A stretch of DNA of 64,000 bases from Symbiodinium kawagutii (lineage: Eukaryota; Sar; Dinophyceae; Suessiales; Symbiodiniaceae), in contig VSDK01013179.1 of assembly GCA_009767595.1 (NCBI GenBank), positions 255,452 to 319,451 of the forward strand, in the 5' to 3' direction. The notes beneath the pieces were generated by a model. The model did not search any database, had not been told where the DNA came from, and saw nothing but the letters and a program-made list of their open reading frames with translations. The position numbers and the translations under genes were made by a program. Shown here piece after piece: positions 57,369-64,000 of the stretch. Position 1 is the stretch's first letter, and each line of letters opens with the position of its first letter.

Positions 57369-57760
57369 CGCCATGATGGAAGCCCTAGTTCTCACCATCC
57401 ACGGTTTTTCGACCAAGGCTCTGCGTACTTCTCCCCGTTTTTCTTTTCCATGAGATCGACACGTCCATGATTGCGCACAGCTTCTTGGAGAAGGGTTTGT
57501 CCCACATATTCCTGGGACAGGCGACTTTTCTATCCCATTTTTCCTGGTCACTGGTAAGCTTGGACACTGAGAATGCGTGAAGATACGTCGAAAATACAAA
57601 CAGATACTTAGATGTCACGCTTAGATAATTCCTTATGTAATTGCTTACACAATTACTTAGACAGGTACTCAGAGAATTACTTGGATAATTGCTTACTTGT
57701 TTTTTAGACATGTAACAAACAGAAGGATGATCTTAGACAATCTCAGATACTTCAAACGCA

Positions 57761-57978
57761 TGGCTGCGGGTCAAAACCCTTAGTCCCTCTGGTTCCCCTA
57801 TCATTAACCAGGCATTTTCTCTATAGTTGGTTGGTTGTTATCCACCATGAAATTGGTTCACTAATATTGACCCATAGCCAGATCATGGACAATCTCAGCA
57901 TCATTAACCATCGTTTTCCCTATAGTTTTGTGGTTATTAACCTCCATTATTGGTTGGTTAACATTGACCCAACTCGCC
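57761..57978 (+). mobile_element. Family B element plus truncated second copy
   Basis: 57761-57880 complete (TGGCTGCGGGTCAAAACCCT ... TTGACCCATAGCCA); 57891-57978 lacks the left end and finishes TTGACCCAACTCGCC. Confidence 0.75.
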
Positions 57979-58145
57979 AGATCCTTGACCTGTCCACTTC
58001 GCGGCCTTTCGCCTCGCGCCTCAGGAGTCCACGGTTGTACTCCCTGCGCGACACTTTCGATGGACTGCAAAAGGACGTCCTTGGACACCACCTGTTTCGG
58101 CGAGGGAGGCGAGGCGCGGGCGGTAGCACTGCGTGCGTTTTGGAA
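57974..58145 (-). CDS. Candidate exon ending at a family B element
   Basis: 172 nt after acceptor CGGACAG: 57 codons including VSKDVLLQSIESVAQGVQPW and ARGERPRSGQVKDLA. It ends at GGCGA|GTTGGGTCAA, the terminal repeat of the truncated family B copy 57891-57978, which would supply the donor. Two plus frames are also open here. Confidence 0.35.
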
Positions 58146-58529
58146 CTGTCCGAAATCATGAGATCTGCGGGTGATGCTGGGATGATTGGAGGGATGCCGG
58201 GATGCCGACTCTTATTCTTGATCTACCTTGTTGTTTGCAACTGGATCATTGAAATTGAAACTTACTGGTTATTGATGGTTATTGATGGTTATTGGCTACC
58301 ATGTCCTTCTTAATTAACAAGCAGTTGCTGAATGTTGCCGAGTGTTGGGCCAATGACGCATCTCTAGAGCCGGTTGCATCCGATCAGTGCTATACTTTGT
58401 GAGTTCGGAACTCCTCAAAAAGGTCACCAAGTAACAAACACTTTACAAAGCCCAAGAAAAACTCAGGTGACTATACCAGTTCCACCTGGGTTTAAGTACA
58501 GCTGATGAGTGTCACAGATACCCCTATAA

Positions 58530-58630
58530 CAGGTTGGTGGTTGAATCACCCCTATGAAAAATATGCTTGTCAACCAACCAACCATTTGTACACAATGCGA
58601 GAAATAAAAATGTCAATCAAATCACCAAAA
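58530..58630 (+). mobile_element. Family C element
   Basis: CAGGTTGGTGGTTGAATCAC ... GTCAATCAAATCACC. Confidence 0.65.
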
Positions 58631-58659
58631 AAAGTAGTTGTGCAACCACAAGTTTGTTG

Positions 58660-59250
58660 CTTATGATCCCCTACTATTAACCATATTAACCACTATTAAG
58701 CATAATTAACCATGATTGACCATTATTGACCACTATTAACCATGGCCACCAACCAGTGGCTTTACATCTGCAAACATGTTACATCGTCAAGATTGCGAAT
58801 CATGCTCCAGCTACCCATCAGCCGACTGGCTCGAGCCACTGCTGGCAACTCTGATTGCTGAGCTTGTCATGACAAGCTATTGGCTATGGATGAGTGGTTA
58901 ATCATAGTGGATGATGCTGTCATAGTGGATGATCACAATGGCTATGTTATGATGTTCTGAAATGGCTATGCTGAATGAGAACCACAGTTGCTATGATGAA
59001 CCACTCTGAATCACGACGAACCAGCTCTACAAGCATGGTCCAAACCATGCAACCGCCCATTACGAATCATCACTACCAGCTCATTGATCTTATTAAGCAT
59101 CGAAACTAGCAGCTTGATAACATGCTTATTCATCCTATTAACCATCTTAACCGGCTTATGTTCATCATACACTGACCAACGGTTGATCATCATTAAGCAT
59201 CATCAATCTTCTTAACCATCACTAACCATCACTAACATCTATTAACCACT
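58660..59250. repeat. TTAACCATNATTAACC-type degenerate tract
   Basis: Complementary in sense to the TGGTTAAT tracts, i.e. the same word family in reverse orientation. Confidence 0.5.
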
Positions 59251-59252
59251 AC

Positions 59253-59351
59253 TGTTTCTCAAAATAGTATGACCCTCAAAAATGGTTTGTTTGGTACTCT
59301 AAATGGCTAATAAACTGGATGATTTCGGGGTACCCAATTTTGAGAAGCACC
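59253..59351 (+). mobile_element. Family A element
   Basis: CTGTTTCTCAAAATAGTATG / GGGTACCCAATTTTGAGAAGCACCC. Confidence 0.7.
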
Positions 59352-59493
59352 CGCATTTACCAACATTCAGCATAGTTACCCATTATAAACCAGCATTGAC
59401 CGCAATTAACCATCATGAACCTTTACGGTATCAACCACTATAAACCTTTGACATCTGTGAATCAACCCTTGAAAACCACCATTCACCATCATG

Positions 59494-59610
59494 TGGCTGT
59501 GGGTCAAAACCCTTAGTCCCCCTGGTTCCCCCATCATTAACCATTGTTTTCCCTGTGATTTGGTTGGTCATTATGAGCCATTATTGATGCTTAATACTGA
59601 CCCATAGCCA
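59494..59610 (+). mobile_element. Family B element, little diverged
   Basis: Its left 75 bp are almost identical to the copy at 61955, from TGGCTGTGGGTCAAAACCCT on. Confidence 0.85.
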
Positions 59611-59872
59611 TGTATCATAATTGCTCCGCTCATCAGCCATCAACAATCGCACTCCAACCCCTGCCTGGCCATTCGTGGATTCCTCGGGTTGCGCTCCGCT
59701 GCGGTCCCACGGCTACGTTAACCCATGAGTTGCTTGGTGATCAATGAGCGCATGCATGATCACCGTGGCTGATTAATCACCAACAATGATGGCTTTAATT
59801 AGTGATCAATTAGTGCTTGATACTAGTTGTAGCCATGGTTATAATTGTTATCATGGTTTATAATGATCACTA

Positions 59873-59974
59873 CTGGTTGGTGGTTAGTTCTGCCATCCCA
59901 AACATGTGCTCGTCAATCAAACAACCATCCCAAAGTCATTGGGGAAAATCAGAATGATAAAACCTACCAACCAG
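59873..59974 (+). mobile_element. Family C element
   Basis: CTGGTTGGTGGTTAGTTCTG ... GATAAAACCTACCAACCAG. Confidence 0.7.
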
Positions 59975-60139
59975 ATTAGGAAGACCATGATGGTAACAAT
60001 GATAGCCAAGAATGATAATAACTTGATAATGTTTGATATTGGCAATGTGAGGGTATAATTCAACAATAGGCCATGATAATTCATGATAAAAAATAATGTG
60101 TTGGTGTTTGGAAACTGCAGCCTAGCTCGTGGTAGCAGC

Positions 60140-60231
60140 ACCCCTGTCCGCTCACTGTTCTCGCCGGGTGTTGAACCCGGGGTCTGTTGGTCGTGGGGCT
60201 CGACAACTACCACTGAGCCTTACCGGACCCC
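60140..60231 (-). other. tRNA-like Pol III promoter element (SINE or tRNA relic)
   Basis: On the minus strand a D-arm-like hairpin GGCTC..GAGCC around AGTGGTAG (A-box-like, 60197-60219) is followed about 32 nt later by a perfect T-arm CCGGG-TTCAACA-CCCGG (B-box match, 60164-60180). No 7 bp acceptor stem or anticodon stem can be formed, so it is not a functional tRNA. A tRNA-derived SINE head or tRNA pseudogene is the likely explanation; no second copy was noticed. Confidence 0.5.
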
Positions 60232-61954
60232 TGATAAAAAATGATAAAAGTGATGCCACCAACAATGTCGTAGAATCTGCTTGCAAGAAAAATGCAAGCA
60301 AAGTGGCTATCCATGATGTGCATGTTGGCTTGTAGCTGGCTGGACAATCTACATCGTCACTCGGTATAGCTGTCCGTAGCAGGCTTGCCGGTCAGTTCTC
60401 CTAGATTACTCAAGGGTAAATGATCTAAGTGGCTCTCCCGCCTCTAGAGCAGCTACTGGTGTGATTGGCCATGACAAAAATACTGGCGGATGATGGCTGA
60501 TACTGCTCTAGAATTATCAATCCAAAGGGATGATTACCAGCAACTATCACAAATGATCACTCATTGAGCTGTTGAGTACAAACAGCTGCTTGGTGGTTGA
60601 CAATGGAAGATGGCTACGGTACTGACTATAGGAGGATATTATACAATGCGTCGTTGTGCTACGCAAATGTTTATCTACAAATGCAAAAAAAAATAGGCTC
60701 CCTGTTAAAGGGATCATTTCGAGTCCTCCTATAGAGAGACATCGCCGTGATGTGATTGCGAATGGTGAGGTAGTGATATCTGGGGGACTCTGGGTCGCTG
60801 TGGGTCGGTATCGAGTTTTGTTGAGACATACTCGCAATGAATCAGTCTATATATAGAGATTGCTCGTCATAGTCCTTCCTAAAGTCAGTGGTCACATGGT
60901 TGATACTGTTGCGGGTGTGCTAAATACCTGCCTTTGAATGTGTATAATACATACATGTATATACATATATATACATATCAGCAACAAAATACCTAGGCAT
61001 CGCTGCAAAGAGTTATGACCCAAAAACAATGCTCATCTGGGTGGGGGTTGGTGATTCCAAATGAGATTAGCTATCTCTTCCTGACCAGGACTTGCAGGAG
61101 TCTGCCCAGGGCCCCTGAGACTAATGGTGGATAATTATTAATAAACCGCCACTAGTAGGACCACCAGTTTTGCCAGTTTTGCCACAAATAACTGGGGGGT
61201 TCGATCATGCGAAAGTGTATACATTACATTTTATTACACAGCTGGATCTTCGGTTCGACCTTACAAGTAACAGTTGTTTTCACGGGTAGATCCACGAAAA
61301 ACAACCCCTGCAGTATTGCTGTTATATAAGTGAGAATGATCAACTTCTGCCAAGCTCGCTTGGTCTCTCATGACTTTAACCTCAGTCCTGCCTCTGGGTT
61401 TCCAGCAGTCAGGACCGCCGATCAAATCCATTGCTAATGTTGGTTGAAACATGCAACGCAATCGCGGGGTTAATAACCACCACCAACCATTCATAATTTG
61501 TTGGGCTATGCTGGGCTTGTTAAGCATCTACTTCTGGGCTGATCACCTTTGGAGGGGTCACCTACCAACCCCCAGGATGTAAAGAATCAACAAGGGATGG
61601 CAACAATGCTGCATCGAACCACCAGAGATTGTTGATTGTTGGCTCCCATCTGGTTAGGCCACTAGTGGTAGATCCAAACGGCTCCCCAATTAGAAGGGTA
61701 GAGCGGGATACCCCTGGCCCCCTGGCTCCTGGCCTCGCTCGCTTTCAATTAACGACAACTGGCTCCCCAAATTATCAAAATTGGGCGACCATAGGCCCCT
61801 CCAGTCGATGACTTCTGGCTCACTGATTCTCACTCAGCCAACTCCCAAATAACAACCCAACGAACCAACTTTCAGTGACCCAGTTTCAGTGGTTGATTCA
61901 TATGCTTGAATTTTGAACCAAACTTTCTGACCAAGCAAACTCAACCAACCCACC

Positions 61955-62352
61955 TGGCTGTGGGTCAAAACCCTTAGTCCCCCTGGTTCCCCCATCATTA
62001 ACCATTGTTTTCCCTATGATTTGGTTGGTCATTATAAGCCATAAACTTGATGGTTAATATTGACCCATGGCCATACAGTTGGTATAATATATCCCCTATA
62101 ATTGTTGGTTATTATCTCCTATTGTTACCCATTGACCAGCCATTATTGATGGTTAATACTGACCCATAGCCATATATAGCTGGTATTTGTTGCTTAGTAT
62201 CCCCTACTATTAACCAGCTAAACCAGCTAGTTAAACCATTGGTTGGCTATTATCCCCTATAGTTGCCCTATCATTAACCACTAGTTTCCCTATAGTTTGT
62301 TGGTTATTAACCACCATGATTGGTTGATACTGATGGTTAATACTGACCCAAC
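61955..62352 (+). mobile_element. Family B element followed by degenerate tandem copies
   Basis: Complete copy 61955-62073, then two eroded right-half copies ending at 62172 (TACTGACCCATAGCCA) and 62352 (TACTGACCCAACTC). Confidence 0.75.
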
Positions 62353-62505
62353 TCCTGCTGCCAGGTCGCTGGAAACCACGTCATCCCACTGATGGCTGCG
62401 GCGGGTTTCGGCGGCGGCGGTGGCGGCGCTGTCGCGCGGCTGGCGCTCGAGCCGCCGCCGCAGGAACCGGCTTCCGGGCGGCTGCCTGCGCAGTCTCAGA
62501 GAGAA
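62352..62505. CDS. Very GC-rich exon island, strand unclear
   Basis: Minus: after acceptor CTGCGCAG|G a frame with about 90% G/C third positions reads RFLRRRLERQPRDSAATAAA and RRSHQWDDVVSSDLAA. Plus: an ATG at 62393 opens MAAAGFGGGGGGAVARLALE, a possible start. It directly follows a run of family B copies. Confidence 0.32.
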
Positions 62506-63314
62506 ATGGTTGTAGAAGGGATTTATTAAGGGAATGATCTGGGTATCTTTTGAGATTTGTTTAAGGGATTTGTTTCAGGGATTTTTAAAGGGATTATAGA
62601 CCTCTTTGGAGGTTTCTTTTAAGTGATTTGATGAGGGATTGTTTAAGGGATTGTAGAGAATTGCAATGACGAAAATATACTGAATACTGATGGATACATT
62701 CTATATATATACTTTGCATATTATATTCTATGCAAGTATATATGTATATATACATATATACGATAGAACATTCATATATCAAAGTATGTTGAACACATGC
62801 AATATAAACTAATTATCTATGATATATAGGTATATGTCTATAATCATCCAATATATAGACTGTGTAAACCAAATATGTATACAAGATACATGCATTATGT
62901 TACATAATATGGTTTTTCCTGCTTCCCCACCGGCGCCCCCAATGTCATCCCCGATTTGAGGTCCAGGTGGTGCCGAGACCTCTTACAACTACCTTCTGCT
63001 ACGGCCACAGGGGGAAGGGGGACCATCAATGAACCACTCCTTGACTTTTGATTGACAGGGCTGGAACATGTAATGTTCGTATAATCATACCTGTACGCAA
63101 GTTGGTTCTTGATATTCAAACATGCATCTGTGAGTATGTATACATGCGTGTGAAAACAACACATGGCACATACCTACATCTATGCATATATATGATGATA
63201 TGCAAACACACATGCTTACATTCGGTGTTTGTTCTTAGGTGGTTAACATTGGTGCTTGTTCGATCTCGGTCCGTGTGATGCAAACCATCGTTTGTCATCA
63301 TGTATCCAACCATG

Positions 63315-63566
63315 TCAAGAACTTGAGTTTGCAAAACAAGTAGAAAAAGTAGACACCTTCTTAAAAATGTGAGCATAAATATTGAAATCGTACGTGTTTG
63401 ATGTTGGGCTTTCCATGGTGTCATCAAACTCTGTTCTGAAATAAGAGCAATGGCGGTGTCTACATGATGGCTGGTGGATGTTGATCTTTCCATGACTGCT
63501 GAATGTTGATCTTCCAACATTGGATTGCATCAATGCAACATTTCCAGCGAGTAAAGTTCTGGACAA
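63315..63566 (-). CDS. Candidate exon region, unidentified
   Basis: Minus frame with FRTEFDDTMESPTSNTYDFN and AHIFKKVSTFSTCF; a second minus frame (63116-63520) overlaps. Likely in the same gene as 63625-63918, but no junction could be set. Confidence 0.25.
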   Translation of the reverse strand: MSRTLLAGNVALMQSNVGRSTFSSHGKINIHQPSCRHRHCSYFRTEFDDTMESPTSNTYDFNIYAHIFKKVSTFSTCFANSSS

Positions 63567-63624
63567 TGGTTGCTGGATAGTGGATTTTCTTGGAGTCTTG
63601 AGTGAAGCATTGAAGTCATATCTT

Positions 63625-63918
63625 TCATGAAAAAATATCGCTAAAATTTGCTAAATAACGCCTCTCTTGGTGAATAAGTTGAACATCGTCACTAGACAAT
63701 GATAGCATCTCACCATCATCCCCACCCACGGGTGCTGGAACGACCCATGTTCTAGCCCTTTGATGCAATTTGAAGTCTAGTGTCGGACGACCGTGCCTTG
63801 AAACATGCCACTTAGAAACGATGGCAGTTTCGTCATCCTGAGCAGCACCGGATTCGTTGCCATTTTTTCCAGCGTTTACCCCCTGACATCCATCCAATCT
63901 TCCGAATATCGATTCCAA
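63625..63918 (-). CDS. Candidate exon region, unidentified
   Basis: A minus frame of 97 codons, hydrophilic: NESGAAQDDETAIVSKWHVS, HGRPTLDFKLHQRARTWVVP and LSLSSDDVQLIHQERRYLAN. It has no ATG and the upstream bases show an acceptor-like TTTCAG at about 63938, so it would be an internal or terminal exon. No family recognised. Confidence 0.35.
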   Translation of the reverse strand: MESIFGRLDGCQGVNAGKNGNESGAAQDDETAIVSKWHVSRHGRPTLDFKLHQRARTWVVPAPVGGDDGEMLSLSSDDVQLIHQERRYLANFSDIFS

Positions 63919-64000
63919 AAGCGGTGGTTATCCCACTGAAATCTTGATGAACAAGCACTTACAGAGAGTCAAGTGGAATCATAAATTGGAACCTGCATGA

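Noticed and set aside
56994..57599. 201-codon minus-strand ORF
   Set aside because: Overlaps plus-strand frames with better codon use; composition looks like an antisense shadow plus tandem repeat translation.
60140..60231. Functional tRNA gene
   Set aside because: T-arm is perfect but acceptor and anticodon stems cannot be formed.
6720..62770. Bacterial-type promoters or operons in AT-rich tracts
   Set aside because: Split genes and element-filled introns show a eukaryotic nuclear genome, so such matches are meaningless here.
1..64000. Retrotransposon, DNA transposase or virus-like genes
   Set aside because: No reverse transcriptase, integrase, DDE transposase or capsid motif was seen in any frame examined.

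Overview
This is nuclear DNA from a eukaryote with tiny exons and long, repeat-filled introns. No bacterial-style gene, rRNA, retroelement or transposase ORF was found. Most long open frames are simple repeats or mobile-element sequence. I favour a dinoflagellate, because two recognisable genes are split into 31-74 nt exons, splice donors are a mixture of GT, GC and GA, exons nearly always begin with G after the AG acceptor, and inverted-repeat elements resembling introners fill the introns. No spliced-leader sequence or rRNA is present to prove this.

Two genes could be identified by joining exons in phase. A TatD-family metal-dependent hydrolase lies on the minus strand at about 45-5531, with less certain exons up to 6453 and its 3' end beyond the window. 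A protein kinase lies on the minus strand at about 49.6-53.7 kb; four consecutive exons join in phase from the hinge to the HRD catalytic loop. Its ATP-binding lobe and DFG segment were not located with confidence.

Elsewhere there are many 60-200 nt islands, richer in G+C than their surroundings, that look like exons of further unidentified genes. Examples: plus strand near 8.4-16.8 kb, minus strand near 32-36 kb, plus strand near 45.3-45.7 kb. Because these islands are often open on both strands with plausible splice sites both ways, strand and frame are uncertain, and confidence values are low on purpose.

The rest is repeats. Four families of short inverted-repeat elements recur through the window: A (about 100 bp, GTTTCTCAAAATAGGG ends), B (about 115 bp, TGGCTGTGGGTCAAAA ends), C (about 100 bp, CTGGTTGGTGGTTT ends) and D (111 bp, two nearly identical copies). 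All four have GT near one end and AG near the other. At 45.3-45.7 kb one family A copy separates two frames that join in phase if the element is removed as a GT-AG intron. Between the elements lie degenerate TGGTTAAT/TGGTCAAT-rich tracts (probably decayed copies), large microsatellites (GATA, CAT, GAT, TA, and a 650 bp tetranucleotide array) and small tandem repeats. A tRNA-like Pol III promoter element is at about 60.15-60.23 kb.
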